Notes: generated from the letters alone by a model not told the origin. Counted from the first letter of the stretch, positions 18,919-28,038 are shown. The stretch is DNA of 64,000 nt from RGIG8745 sp045576655 (GCA_045576655.1 JAZNGW010000006.1:1-64000), one strand, 5' to 3'. Made by a program: numbers and translations.

Positions 18919-19515
18919 ATGGCTAACACGATGAAACGGTTGCTGTTCATACTCCCGCTCGCAATCCTGACAGGATGCACTGGCGGAACGCAGCAGCCCC
19001 AAGAACACACTTCGGCCGAGGACTCACTGAGCAAGGCCACTGAACATTGGCCCAAGGAAATCAGAGGCACAGCAGGCGACGGCACAAGCATGAACGTCAT
19101 CGAAGTCGTCACAACCAATAGCGACACCCTCTACATCACCACTCCGGCACAGACCGTAGCAGGAGGCATCGAGGCTGGCGACGAGGTAGATATCATCTAT
19201 AACGCCAACGGCGACGAAAACACGGGTGTGGTGGCAATCAACATCAGCACACTGACTAAAGTGTGGAACCACACCAATACGCTCGGAGCAAAGCAGAGCA
19301 TCGAACTTTGCAGCAACGGCGACGTCAACACTTGGAATATGCCTGCTCCGTCATATGACTCATGGAAACTCGAAGGCGGCAAACTCCTCATGCACAGCCC
19401 AGCAGTGCTTGCAAAGGAAATAAGCGAACATACCGACACATTTGACATACTCTCGCTGAAGAGAAACGAGCTGGTTCTGTCGCTCCACAGCCAAGAAATC
19501 ATCTACACCCGATAA
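18919..19515 (+). CDS. Lipoprotein, lipocalin-like
   Basis: The 198-residue protein has a lipobox (LTGC, Cys at about residue 16), then a Ser/Glu-rich linker and a small all-beta domain with two sheet-like halves: WPKEIRGTAGDGTSMNV near 36 and WNMPAPSYDSWKLEGGKL near 138. The pattern recalls lipocalin-like lipoproteins common in Bacteroidales. Met5 at 18931 is an equally good start. It is probably co-transcribed with the antiporter 11 bp upstream; a functional link is not established. Confidence 0.65.
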   Translation: MANTMKRLLFILPLAILTGCTGGTQQPQEHTSAEDSLSKATEHWPKEIRGTAGDGTSMNVIEVVTTNSDTLYITTPAQTVAGGIEAGDEVDIIYNANGDENTGVVAINISTLTKVWNHTNTLGAKQSIELCSNGDVNTWNMPAPSYDSWKLEGGKLLMHSPAVLAKEISEHTDTFDILSLKRNELVLSLHSQEIIYTR

Positions 19516-19564
19516 GTTTCCGCTTGTGCAAACGCCCACAGAAGTTTAAAAACAATACGGCAAT

Positions 19565-19595
19565 TTTGCCAATCAAAAATAAAGTGCTAACTTTG
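19565..19595 (+). promoter_or_regulatory. greA promoter
   Basis: TTTG at 19565-19568, a 19-nt spacer, then TAACTTTG at 19588-19595: an exact consensus for the Bacteroidota primary sigma factor. The predicted start near 19602 gives greA a leader of about 165 nt. Confidence 0.75.
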
Positions 19596-19615
19596 CACCA
19601 GCAAAACGAAACAGC

Positions 19616-19657
19616 GAAGGTTCCGACGTGAGAGCGTCGGAATTTTCGTGTTTTTTT
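19616..19657 (+). terminator. Terminator-like hairpin in the greA leader
   Basis: The stem TTCCGACG/CGTCGGAA (19621-19628 with 19635-19642) has a 6-nt loop and extends outward by GAAGG/TTTTC with two G-U pairs. Seven T follow at 19651-19657. It begins only about 15-20 nt after the predicted start of transcription and ends about 110 nt before greA, so it looks like an attenuator that would release an RNA of about 55 nt. Confidence 0.65.
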
Positions 19658-19765
19658 GCACCTCTTTCAAACCTTGCCTTAAAAGCCGAAGAGGGAAAAC
19701 ACGAGACTACGATAAACAAACATAACTAACAGTACGTTTAGTACCATAAAATCAAATAAGCAACT

Positions 19766-20233
19766 ATGGCATATATGTCTAAAGAAGGCTACGACAAACT
19801 CAAGGCCGAAATCAAGCAATTAGAAGAAGTGGATCGCCCCGAAGTAATCCGCCAGATAGCAGAAGCGCGCGAAAAGGGCGACTTGTCGGAGAATGCAGAG
19901 TACGACGCTGCAAAGGAAGCGCAGGGTAAGCTCGAATCAAAGATCGCTCAGCTCAAAATGGTGCTTGCCGACGCAAAAATCATTGACACAACTATGGTGC
20001 AGACCGATGTGGTACAAATTCTCTCTAAGGTTGAGATGAAGAACACAAAGACTGGCGCTACAATGACCTACACACTCGTGAGCGAGAGCGAAGCCAACCT
20101 CAAGGAAGGCAAAATCTCAGTACAGACACCTATCGCACAAGGACTCCTCGGCAAGAAGGTTGGCGACGTAGCACAGATTCGCATCCCGCAGGGAACCATC
20201 GAACTCGAGATTGTGAGCATATCAGTGGGATAG
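19766..20233 (+). CDS. greA: Transcription elongation factor GreA
   Basis: This 155-residue protein matches the normal GreA length. The N-terminal coiled coil (about 1-75) contains REKGDLSENAEYDAAKE, whose acidic tip residues enter the RNA polymerase secondary channel to stimulate cleavage of backtracked RNA. The C-terminal FKBP-like domain (about 80-155) ends PIAQGLLGKKVGDVAQI. It is preceded by its own promoter and a terminator-like leader hairpin, and followed by the HIT gene after 41 bp of ACTTAAAAACTC-type sequence. Confidence 0.97.
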   Translation: MAYMSKEGYDKLKAEIKQLEEVDRPEVIRQIAEAREKGDLSENAEYDAAKEAQGKLESKIAQLKMVLADAKIIDTTMVQTDVVQILSKVEMKNTKTGATMTYTLVSESEANLKEGKISVQTPIAQGLLGKKVGDVAQIRIPQGTIELEIVSISVG

Positions 20234-20274
20234 AACTCACAAACTTAAAAACTTAAAAACTCACAAACTCACCC

Positions 20275-20673
20275 ATGACAATATTTTCAAAAATAGCTCA
20301 AGGCGAAATACCAAGCTACAAGTGCGCCGAAAACGAAGAGTTCTACGCATTTCTCGACATCAACCCACTCGCTAAGGGACACACACTCTGCATACCTCGT
20401 CGCGAAGTGGACTATATCTTCGACATGAAAGACGACGAGATAGCACGTTTCCAGGTCTTCGCAAAAAAAGTTGCACTCGCCATCGGAAAAGCATTCCCAT
20501 GCGTAAAAGTGGGACAGGCAGTACTCGGACTCGAAGTGCCGCATGCACACATTCACCTCGTGCCTATGCAGAGCGAAAAAGACATGATATTCAGCAACCC
20601 TAAGCAGTCGTTCCCCGCTGAAGAAATGAAAGCAGCAGCCGACGCTATCCTCGCCGAATACAATAAACTGTAA
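20275..20673 (+). CDS. HIT-family (histidine triad) nucleotide-binding protein
   Basis: The 132-residue protein starts MTIFSKIAQGEIPSYK, and the triad motif HAHIHLVPM is near residue 100. HIT proteins hydrolyse nucleoside phosphoramidates and related AMP conjugates in the cytoplasm. It is probably co-transcribed with greA and ends at the hairpin at 20705-20732. Confidence 0.93.
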   Translation: MTIFSKIAQGEIPSYKCAENEEFYAFLDINPLAKGHTLCIPRREVDYIFDMKDDEIARFQVFAKKVALAIGKAFPCVKVGQAVLGLEVPHAHIHLVPMQSEKDMIFSNPKQSFPAEEMKAAADAILAEYNKL

Positions 20674-20704
20674 GTTTGGTTTACACACTAAACAAAAGCA
20701 TACC

Positions 20705-20737
20705 AAGTGCGCCTCCACCGAGAAGCGCACTTTTTTT
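20705..20737 (+). terminator. Terminator after the HIT gene
   Basis: AAGTGCGC (20705-20712) pairs with GCGCACTT (20725-20732) around a 12-nt loop and runs into a T tract ending at 20737. Confidence 0.88.
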
Positions 20738-20748
20738 GTCCGCAATCT

Positions 20749-20779
20749 TTTGATTGTAATTCGTATTTTTATATATTTG
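20749..20779 (+). promoter_or_regulatory. Promoter of the secreted two-repeat protein
   Basis: TTTG at 20749-20752, a 19-nt spacer and TATATTTG at 20772-20779 match the consensus exactly. The transcript should start near 20786. This fixes the ATG at 20810 as the start, since an earlier in-frame ATG at 20750 overlaps the promoter. Confidence 0.75.
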
Positions 20780-20809
20780 TCGGAAATAAATGACAAAACC
20801 GCAACAATC

Positions 20810-21634
20810 ATGAAGCATACTGCAAGAATTTATCGCACTATGGCACTATGCATAGCTGCATTTGCTACCGCCACATCGCTTATGGCACAAAGCACAAACG
20901 ACCTTAAAGGTTTTTGGGAAAGAATCTCAGTCAAGGGAGCAGAAAGCGGACAGTTCGATCCCCATCCAAACAAGTACTACAAGACCATTGGTGACAACGG
21001 CTTCATGCTAATCGAGTTCACTAAGAGAAACAATCCCGAAGTGAAAGGATTCTTCACAGCCAAAGGCGGATATTGCGAGCGAAAGTCGGAAAGCATCATG
21101 ATAGAAGGGCGCGAAGAGGTACAGACAAGCAAGTCAAACGATCTGATGCTCGTCAATTGGACTGACTCAAAGGGCGAAAACATCGAAGAGGCATGGCAGC
21201 AGATAGAACCTGCAGCATACATTCAGAAACTCTGCGAATGTGTCACTCAGGACGTCAAGCCAAACGACTTCACCGGAATCTGGCAGATGAAACAGCAGTA
21301 CGTCATCAGCAACAACTCACCTCACTATGAAAATGTGGAAGAGAAGTACAAAATCATCGGCGACAGCATGTATCTCGGATTCTATACCGTGGCCGATCAT
21401 GGTAAAATAGGCTATATGCGCGGATGGTACGGGAAGTTCGAACAATTGGCAAAAGACAAGATCAGCGAAAACGGCGGCGAGCCTACACGCATCATCTGGT
21501 CGGACGAAGACCAGTTCGTCTACATATACTGCCCAAGCGCAGAGAAGAAACCCGAAAACTTCATCTATGAAGTGTGGACAAGAGCCAAACTGCCTGAATA
21601 TGCACGAGCAGCTTTCAGTTCGCTGAAAAAATAA
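20810..21634 (+). CDS. Secreted protein with two related domains, unknown function
   Basis: This 274-residue protein has a signal peptide ending MAQS (about residue 27). Two similar halves follow: the first opens DLKGFWERISVKG and the second DFTGIWQMKQQYV. Each contains a YYKTIGDNGFMLIEF- or YKIIGDSMYLGFY-like strand and a late acidic/aromatic segment. The shape recalls small lipocalin-like DUF4488-type domains of Bacteroidales, but that match is from memory. It probably acts in the periplasm or at the outer membrane. Confidence 0.65.
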   Translation: MKHTARIYRTMALCIAAFATATSLMAQSTNDLKGFWERISVKGAESGQFDPHPNKYYKTIGDNGFMLIEFTKRNNPEVKGFFTAKGGYCERKSESIMIEGREEVQTSKSNDLMLVNWTDSKGENIEEAWQQIEPAAYIQKLCECVTQDVKPNDFTGIWQMKQQYVISNNSPHYENVEEKYKIIGDSMYLGFYTVADHGKIGYMRGWYGKFEQLAKDKISENGGEPTRIIWSDEDQFVYIYCPSAEKKPENFIYEVWTRAKLPEYARAAFSSLKK

Positions 21635-21670
21635 GCCCAAAGTAAAATCGATACAAAACTAAAGAAAAAC

Positions 21671-22669
21671 ATGAAACACCTGCTCATCCTTCTCGCTGCG
21701 CTGATGCTGTTGTCTTCGTGCAACGAATCAAGTAAGTCGTCAGGCGTAAAGACTACGGTGAAGAAATCGCAAACCCTCAGTGCGCCTTACGAACTCCTCC
21801 TCGTAGCCAACAAGGACTGGCTGAAGACTGTCAACGGCGAGGTCTTTATGGACGCCGTAAATCAGGACATCCCCGGACTGCCTCAGAAAGAGCCTAACTT
21901 CCGCATCACAACGATTAACCCGTCAGCATTCCGCGGTACGTTTACCGTCTATGCCAATATTATCAATGTCGACATCGACAAGAAGTATAAGGAGGCAAAA
22001 TTTGTACTCTCTCGCGACGTGTACGTGAAACCGCAAATCATTCTTAGCGTCCAAGCACCAAACGATATGGCGCTTGTCGAACTGGTGGAGAAGAACAAGG
22101 ACCGATTCCTCGACGTGTTTATAAATGCGGAATTGGAACGTGAGCGCGCCTTCCTGACCTCGACCCACAGTGGAGTGGCCTATGACGCAGTAAAGAAGAA
22201 ATTCGGCTATTCCATCTATGTCCCGAAGGACATCGACAAGGTCAACAAGGAGTCGGCAGACTTCCTTTGGGCTTCGGCCAACGGACGTAACAACGAATTA
22301 AATCTTTGTGTCTACACTTATCCGTACACGTCCGACAGCACCTTCACGCTCGACTACTTCACTCACAAGCGCGATTCCGTAATGAAGGAGAACGTGCAGG
22401 GCGAAAAAGAAGGGCAATATATGGTCACTGAGCGCTATGCGATTAGCGAAAAGCACAAGAACGGGAAAGACGGCTACGTCTATGAAGTCCGCGGACTTTG
22501 GGAAATGGAAAATGATATGATGGGCGGCCCGTTTGTTTCATATTCGCAGGTCGACACAGATAAGCACCTCGTTGTCGTAGTCGAAGGCTTCGTCTACGCG
22601 CCTAAAAAAGACAAGCGCGAACTCATCCGCGAGATGGAAGCCTCGCTCATGACGCTGAAGCTCAAGTAA
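21671..22669 (+). CDS. DUF4837-type lipoprotein
   Basis: The 332-residue protein has a lipobox (LLSSC, Cys near residue 17). The long mature part contains SAPYELLLVANKDWLKT near 42, INVDIDKKYKEAKFVLSRDVYV near 98-120 and YEVRGLWEMENDMMGGPFVSY near 270. These features match the DUF4837 family, a Bacteroidota lipoprotein of unknown role. It lies 36 bp after the preceding gene, so the two may form an operon. Confidence 0.75.
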   Translation: MKHLLILLAALMLLSSCNESSKSSGVKTTVKKSQTLSAPYELLLVANKDWLKTVNGEVFMDAVNQDIPGLPQKEPNFRITTINPSAFRGTFTVYANIINVDIDKKYKEAKFVLSRDVYVKPQIILSVQAPNDMALVELVEKNKDRFLDVFINAELERERAFLTSTHSGVAYDAVKKKFGYSIYVPKDIDKVNKESADFLWASANGRNNELNLCVYTYPYTSDSTFTLDYFTHKRDSVMKENVQGEKEGQYMVTERYAISEKHKNGKDGYVYEVRGLWEMENDMMGGPFVSYSQVDTDKHLVVVVEGFVYAPKKDKRELIREMEASLMTLKLK

Positions 22670-22685
22670 TCACTAATTAGAACTG

Positions 22686-24449
22686 ATGAAAAGACTCTTG
22701 ATGATTAGATACGCCATTCTTGCCTTGATGCTATTTTTAGGCGAAAGTGTTTGCTTTGCTAATATCTATAGCTACACGTTCACATCAATCCAATTCAAGT
22801 CTAACGGAACTGTCGAATTGGGCGGAGTGGAATGGACCTTGTCGGGCACGGGAGGCGATTATTGGGGGTATACAAATGATACCAAGGGGCATCAATTTGG
22901 CTCCAGCAATTCCCCCTACACATCCATGACTTTCAGCACCCCAGACATAGAGGGTATCATCACACAAATCATCATCAACACTTCGGGGGCATCCGACACC
23001 AATGCCAAACTTCGGGTAAAGGTTGGAGGTGTAGATTTCGGCAGTCAGGTAAGTCTGACGAGTAATGCGAATGAATACACCTTTGAAGGCAGTGCAAGCG
23101 GAACTATTTCCTTCAATTACTCGCAGACATCCAAGAAGGCAATCTACATCAAGAGCATCACTGTGACCTATACTTCTACTGGCGGCACTGTGAAGGAGCC
23201 GCAGAAACTTTCGTTCAGCCAGGCTGAATATGCAGTTGTGCTGGATGGCTCTGACTTTGCCGAGCCTGTACTGTCGGGAGCAATGACTGACGTGACCTAT
23301 GCCAGCAGCAATACAGCTGTTGCAGAGGTCGACGAGACGACTGGCGAAGTTGCGATTGTAGGCGAAGGAACAACGAAGATTACCGCTACGGCAGAGGAGA
23401 CCGATGAATACACTGAAGGTTCGGCATCATACACAATTACAGTGTCGCAGCCTATATCGACCGAAGGCTATGTTGCCATTGTGGCAGAGAAAGCAGGTTT
23501 TTACTACGCTATGACCTCAGAACTGACTAATAGCAGGTTGTTGGCGACAACTGTAGATGTCGTAAACGGCAAGGTTATAAACGGCAACTTGGAAAACATA
23601 AGGTGGCAGATTGATGAAAGCGAAGGCACAATTCACTCAGAAAACGGGTATGTGGCCCACGACTATTCTTCCGAAATTACATTGAGCAGTTTGGCTTACA
23701 AGTGGGTACACAGCGATGGGATATGGTACACAGATTCAAGCAAGGAACGTCGGCTTGGTTTGGGCGACGGATATTTCAGAGCCTATAAAATGCAATCTTA
23801 TCCCGCAGCTGTAGCGATGCCGTTTGCAGAGGGATATATCCGCAGCGGACTGACCGACGGCAAGTACGGAACAATATGTTTGCCTTGCGCCGTTATGGCT
23901 GACGACATTAGGGGCATGGAGGTGTTCTCAGTTGTTGGCAAGCGCATAGACAGCGAGGGAAATCCTACAACATTGGTCATTGCCGAAGAAAACTCCATGG
24001 AAGCAGGAGTGCCTTATGTGTTCAGGGCCACGGCTGATGAGGTCGCTGTCGCTTACACAGGTGAGGCGGTGACCGCTCCAAGCAGCGCTAACGGACTTGT
24101 AGGAGTGTTTGAGGACTTGAAACCGATACCAGGCACAGGCAATTACGTCATCTCGTCAAACATCATAAAGAAGGCTGGTGCAAACACTGGCGTGCGTGCC
24201 AACTACGCCTACATTGACATGGACAGTGTGCCGGTCTATACGGAAGACTCAAGCGCAAAACGCATTTTTGAGATTGGCAACGGTGTTGGGCCAAACTCCA
24301 TATCAAGCATTAGCAGTACAGACAGCAAGGTCGATGTCTACAGCATAATAGGTGTGCGGTTGCGCACAGGAGTACGTTCGGCTGAGGCAACCGACGGACT
24401 TGGCAAAGGTCTGTATATCGTGGGTGGCAGAAAAGTTGTAGTTAGATAA
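22686..24449 (+). CDS. Secreted surface protein with Ig-like domain and sorting tail
   Basis: The 587-residue protein has a signal peptide to about residue 25, a beta-rich N-terminal domain (about 26-172) and a bacterial Ig-like (Big_2) domain (about 178-257, ASSNTAVAEVDETTGEV). A large unassigned region (about 260-535) follows. The C-terminus VDVYSIIGVRLRTGVR...GLYIVGGRKVVVR is typical of type 9 secretion cargo in Prevotella. No enzyme motif was found. It is followed after 14 bp by a 62-residue ORF. Confidence 0.7.
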   Translation: MKRLLMIRYAILALMLFLGESVCFANIYSYTFTSIQFKSNGTVELGGVEWTLSGTGGDYWGYTNDTKGHQFGSSNSPYTSMTFSTPDIEGIITQIIINTSGASDTNAKLRVKVGGVDFGSQVSLTSNANEYTFEGSASGTISFNYSQTSKKAIYIKSITVTYTSTGGTVKEPQKLSFSQAEYAVVLDGSDFAEPVLSGAMTDVTYASSNTAVAEVDETTGEVAIVGEGTTKITATAEETDEYTEGSASYTITVSQPISTEGYVAIVAEKAGFYYAMTSELTNSRLLATTVDVVNGKVINGNLENIRWQIDESEGTIHSENGYVAHDYSSEITLSSLAYKWVHSDGIWYTDSSKERRLGLGDGYFRAYKMQSYPAAVAMPFAEGYIRSGLTDGKYGTICLPCAVMADDIRGMEVFSVVGKRIDSEGNPTTLVIAEENSMEAGVPYVFRATADEVAVAYTGEAVTAPSSANGLVGVFEDLKPIPGTGNYVISSNIIKKAGANTGVRANYAYIDMDSVPVYTEDSSAKRIFEIGNGVGPNSISSISSTDSKVDVYSIIGVRLRTGVRSAEATDGLGKGLYIVGGRKVVVR

Positions 24450-24463
24450 ATGAGGAGTCGGTA

Positions 24464-24652
24464 ATGAGAAAGACATATATCACACCAAGCATATATACCA
24501 CTGAAGTAGGAACATTTCAAGTGCTTGCCGCCAGTTTGCCGATAGACAACGACGAAGAGCACGACGGTTGGGCAGATGCTAAACCTCGCAGTGATAACAA
24601 AGATGCAGATTTGTCAGAAGAAGTTTCCGGCTATGGTGACTTGTGGAGATAA
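24464..24652 (+). CDS. Small protein downstream of a surface protein, unknown function
   Basis: The 62-residue protein begins MRKTYITPSIYTTEV, reaches FQVLAASLP at residues 18-26, and then turns into an acidic, Asp/Glu/Ser-rich tail ending GYGDLWR. There is no standard signal peptide. Short proteins with a (K/R)KxYxxPxx...LAxS start and an acidic tail are, from memory, frequent next to surface proteins in Prevotella and Bacteroides and are usually left as hypothetical. The two-part layout (conserved leader, variable tail) resembles a precursor peptide, but no modifying enzyme is nearby. Confidence 0.55.
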   Translation: MRKTYITPSIYTTEVGTFQVLAASLPIDNDEEHDGWADAKPRSDNKDADLSEEVSGYGDLWR

Positions 24653-24744
24653 AAGTAGTCTGTTTTTTAACTCCCGATTATAACTTCTCGAAGTTACTCC
24701 ATCAAACTCTTAGGACAAGATACACCAAACCTCTTTTTAGCGAA

Positions 24745-26187
24745 CTACTTTTTTAGCGAAAATTCAAACCGCAATCCTCCGCCTGGACGATTGCTAGCAG
24801 TTATTGTGCCACCGTGAAATATAACCGCGTGTTTTACTATGGCAAGTCCTAGACCTGTGCCTCCCTTTTGGCGTGAACGCCCTTTGTCGACTCTGTAGAA
24901 TCGTTCAAACAAGCGGCTAAGCTGCTTCTCTTCAACTCCGCATCCGTCATCCTCAAAGCGGATATGGCACTCGTTGTCGTTATTGGCAACGAGTGATACG
25001 TAAATATTTTTGCCCTCAGAATAGGACATCGCGTTCTCTGTCAGATTGCGGAATATGGAGCCTATAAGCGAAAGATTCCCGTCTACTGCGACTCGTTCTT
25101 TAAAGTCGGCATGCAAGGTCATACGCTCCTCGTCAGGCATTATCTCCAACTCATCGGCAATTTCATCCAGAATGTCATTGAGAACGACCTCTTCTTTGCC
25201 GATAAGCGCGCTTCCTTCCTCCATTCTGGTTATTAAAGATACGTCCGCCAGCAATCGTCTAAGCCGCTCGTTGTTTGTATAGCAACGCTCTATTAGTTCC
25301 TGACGTTTTTCTTCGCTGAGACTGATGCCGGAGAGAAGTGTTTCGAGACAGACCTGTATGGACGCCACAGGAGTTTTCAGCTCGTGGTTTATATTGTTGG
25401 TTAGCTGGCGTTTGATTCGCATTTTCTCTTGTTCCTCACGCAAAGTGGCCTCATACGCTACGTCCCTATCTTTAATGGTCTGCTGCCATTGAGCATAAAG
25501 CTGCACAATGTGATTGGAAATAGAGCCAAGTTCGTCATTCGGGAAAGGTTCGTCTTCGTCAAATTCTTCCCCTTTCTTGACCTTGTCTGCAAACCGGTTT
25601 AATCTTTCTATATTTTTTCCTAAACGACTTGTTGCAAAGTATGCCAATACGCTCATTACAAAACTAACGGCAATCATTACTCCCAAAAAACTCCAATCCG
25701 CCTTGAGCAGTTCGCTCAACGTAGAAGAGTACGGAATGGCAGTGCGCATTATTACACTTTTCCCCTTTGTGGCTGAATAGAAATACTCTCGCCCGTCACT
25801 TACTGACAGTCTCCCGATGTGATATCCGAAGCCGTCTTTTAGAGTCGCTGCAACTTCAGGGCGACGGAGGTGGTTGTCAAGAGAATCCAACGAAATCATA
25901 TTGTCATATATGACAGCGCCTGAAAGGTCTATTATAGATATGCGAAGGTCATTGAAAGGTTTTTCATGCTTTGCGATATATTCTTCGTAGGACAATCCGT
26001 CCTCTACAACTTCAAGAAGGTGACGATTGTACATTTGAAGTTGCGCATTCAGAAAATCTGATTTGTATTGTTTTTCTCGCAAATATTGGAACGCTATAAA
26101 ACACAGGATTATGGTCCAAGAGAAAGCGAGCAGCATCAGAAACAGTCGCCGATGATAAGAAATTCTAATCGCGGAAGCCATAGCCAA
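24745..26187 (-). CDS. Sensor histidine kinase of the phosphate locus
   Basis: The 480-residue kinase has an N-terminal membrane helix (about 12-33), a periplasmic sensor of about 125 residues and a second helix (about 165-187). HAMP-like and coiled segments follow, then the H-box NNINHELKTPVASIQ (His about 267) and an ATPase domain with the N box NLTENAMSYS and G box KGGTGLGLAIVKH. It ends FSLKK. The start overlaps the response regulator gene by 23 bp. Next to pst genes, a PhoR-like role is likely; the same architecture is also found in RprX-type kinases. Confidence 0.9.
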   Translation of the reverse strand: MAMASAIRISYHRRLFLMLLAFSWTIILCFIAFQYLREKQYKSDFLNAQLQMYNRHLLEVVEDGLSYEEYIAKHEKPFNDLRISIIDLSGAVIYDNMISLDSLDNHLRRPEVAATLKDGFGYHIGRLSVSDGREYFYSATKGKSVIMRTAIPYSSTLSELLKADWSFLGVMIAVSFVMSVLAYFATSRLGKNIERLNRFADKVKKGEEFDEDEPFPNDELGSISNHIVQLYAQWQQTIKDRDVAYEATLREEQEKMRIKRQLTNNINHELKTPVASIQVCLETLLSGISLSEEKRQELIERCYTNNERLRRLLADVSLITRMEEGSALIGKEEVVLNDILDEIADELEIMPDEERMTLHADFKERVAVDGNLSLIGSIFRNLTENAMSYSEGKNIYVSLVANNDNECHIRFEDDGCGVEEKQLSRLFERFYRVDKGRSRQKGGTGLGLAIVKHAVIFHGGTITASNRPGGGLRFEFSLKK

Positions 26188-26863
26188 AACCTGAACGAGT
26201 TACGATGTATGAACCATAAGGTCCTATCTTGGAACGCAAGCGAGTGATGTTCACATCAATGGTTCTGTCAAGAACAACCACCTCGTCACTCCATATACGG
26301 CTGAGAATCTGTTCACGCGAACAAATCTTTCCACGATGTGAAATCAGATAGACCAACAACTCAAACTCCTTGCGGGTTAGCTTAACTTCCTGCCCATCTA
26401 CAGTGCAGCGCTTAAATTCCAAATCAAGGTACAGCCCTTCAACCTTAAGCATGTTGGGTTTCTCAACAGTCGCAGACGTTGCCTTTTGCCCCGAAGTGCG
26501 CCTTAAGACACTCTTCACGCGAGCTATCACATTGCGAATTGTGTATGGCTTCATAATATAATCATCCGCACCGAGATTCAGTCCCATAACCATGTCGTCC
26601 TCCGTGTCGCGCGCCGTGCAGAAAATGATAGGGATGTCTGCTGTCATAACATCCGCTTTCAGCATTTTGGCCATCTTGATACCGCTGATTTCCCCCATCA
26701 TGATGTCGAGCAAAATGAGTGAATAGGTCTTCAGGTTATAGGTCAAAGCCTGCTCCGCACTGAAGGCTATATCTACATCGTAGCCTTCATTTTCAAGATT
26801 GAGTTTCAAGACTTCACATAGAGTCTCTTCGTCGTCTACTATCAATATGCGCTCTGTTGCCAT
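26165..26863 (-). CDS. OmpR/PhoB-family response regulator
   Basis: The 232-residue protein has a receiver domain (1-120) with the acidic pocket DDEE at residues 10-13 and the phospho-acceptor Asp53 in LILLDIMMG. K105 is in the KPYT motif. A winged-helix DNA-binding domain follows (about 135-232, LTRKEFELLVYL and DRTIDVNITRLRSKIG). A -7 element (TAATTTTG on the minus strand, 26888-26895) precedes it. It is divergent from the porin-pst genes and is the natural candidate to bind the TTGAAAC repeats described here. Confidence 0.92.
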   Translation of the reverse strand: MATERILIVDDEETLCEVLKLNLENEGYDVDIAFSAEQALTYNLKTYSLILLDIMMGEISGIKMAKMLKADVMTADIPIIFCTARDTEDDMVMGLNLGADDYIMKPYTIRNVIARVKSVLRRTSGQKATSATVEKPNMLKVEGLYLDLEFKRCTVDGQEVKLTRKEFELLVYLISHRGKICSREQILSRIWSDEVVVLDRTIDVNITRLRSKIGPYGSYIVTRSGFGYGFRD

Positions 26864-26991
26864 ATACTTTCAGATGTTATAATGCTGCAAAATTATACAG
26901 AAAAATTGAAGGTGAAAGAATGCAAGACGAGATTTAACAAAAATGTAATATTTCTCCCAATGAAATAACTTCTTAACCGAAGCCTAATTTT

Positions 26992-27027
26992 TTGAAACTT
27001 TTATGAAACAAGAAGACCGTTTCTTTG
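26992..27027 (+). promoter_or_regulatory. Putative Pho-box promoter of the porin/pst operon
   Basis: TTGAAAC at 26992-26998 and ATGAAAC at 27003-27009 form a direct repeat with an 11-bp step. Ten nt later comes a weak -7 element, TTTCTTTG (27020-27027), with T in place of the consensus A. The second heptamer covers the place of the -33 element. The same geometry occurs at 31731-31766. This layout is what an OmpR/PhoB-type activator would use. Confidence 0.7.
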
Positions 27028-27051
27028 CAGTGTCAAAAATTTAAAACAAGT

Positions 27052-28038
27052 ATGACAATGAAAAAGAATCTAATCATGGCAGGTCTTCTGGCCTGCATCG
27101 GCATCACCGCACAGGCGCAGGATGCCAAGGCCGAAGAGCCTAAGGGTAAAGCGATTGTTCAAGTGTTTGGAAACTTCCACACTGGTTTCGGTGCGGAAAA
27201 TAACGACCGAGGTTTCGAATTAGACAGAAGTTACTTAGGTTATGAGTACAAACTTGGCAACGGATTAAAAGTAAAAGGAGTGATGGATATTGGCAAGTCT
27301 TCTAATGTAAGTGACTATCAGCGTATTGCTTACATCAAGAATGCTCAGATCTCTTGGGAAACTGGCGACTGGACATTCAATGGCGGACTTATCTCAACAA
27401 CTCAGTTCTACATGGTTGAGAAGCACTGGGGCTACCGCTATCTGTACAAGTCGTTCCAGGATCAATACAAGTTTGGTAACAGTGCTGACCTTGGAGTTTC
27501 TGCCACTTGGAAACCTGCTAATTGGTTGTCGCTCGACGCTATCGTTGTAAATGGCGAGGGATACAAGAAGATTCAGAGCGGCGACGGACTTATGTACGGA
27601 CTCGGTGCAACATTCACACCTCTTAAGGGACTTAGCGTGCGTCTCTATGCTGGACTTAACGAACAAGTCGAAGAAGGCAAAAAGGATGTGATGAATTATG
27701 CTGCTTTCGTAGGCTATAAGAATGACAAGTTCTCTTTAGGTGCAGAGTATAACATTATGGAAAATGCTTCGGGCGTGAACGACAGAAATCAGAGCGGTCT
27801 TTCCGTCTATGGAACGCTGAAAACCGGCAAGAGCATGGAGGTGTTTGCTCGTTTTGACGACCTCTGCTCAAAAGACGACTGGAACAAGGCTAAGGACGAA
27901 AGCGTAATTCTTGTAGGAACACAATGGAAACTTGGCAAGTATGTGAAGGTTGCTCCTAATTTTCGCGTCTCAATGCCTAAGGCAAGCGGTGCTGACGAAA
28001 AATATGCAGGCTATATAAGTTGCTACTTCGGATTGTAG
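27052..28038 (+). CDS. Outer-membrane porin, probably for phosphate
   Basis: The 328-residue protein has a signal peptide ending AQAQD (about residue 21). It is followed by alternating beta strands of a porin barrel, for example GFELDRSYLGYEYKLGNG and SVRLYAGLNEQVEEG, and ends with aromatic ISCYFGL. The start MTMKKNLIMAG at 27052 is chosen because it gives a proper signal peptide; the frame is open to 27025, but that Met lies within the -7 element. It heads the pst genes, which suggests an OprP/OprO-like phosphate-selective porin. Selectivity is inferred from context. Confidence 0.75.
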   Translation: MTMKKNLIMAGLLACIGITAQAQDAKAEEPKGKAIVQVFGNFHTGFGAENNDRGFELDRSYLGYEYKLGNGLKVKGVMDIGKSSNVSDYQRIAYIKNAQISWETGDWTFNGGLISTTQFYMVEKHWGYRYLYKSFQDQYKFGNSADLGVSATWKPANWLSLDAIVVNGEGYKKIQSGDGLMYGLGATFTPLKGLSVRLYAGLNEQVEEGKKDVMNYAAFVGYKNDKFSLGAEYNIMENASGVNDRNQSGLSVYGTLKTGKSMEVFARFDDLCSKDDWNKAKDESVILVGTQWKLGKYVKVAPNFRVSMPKASGADEKYAGYISCYFGL

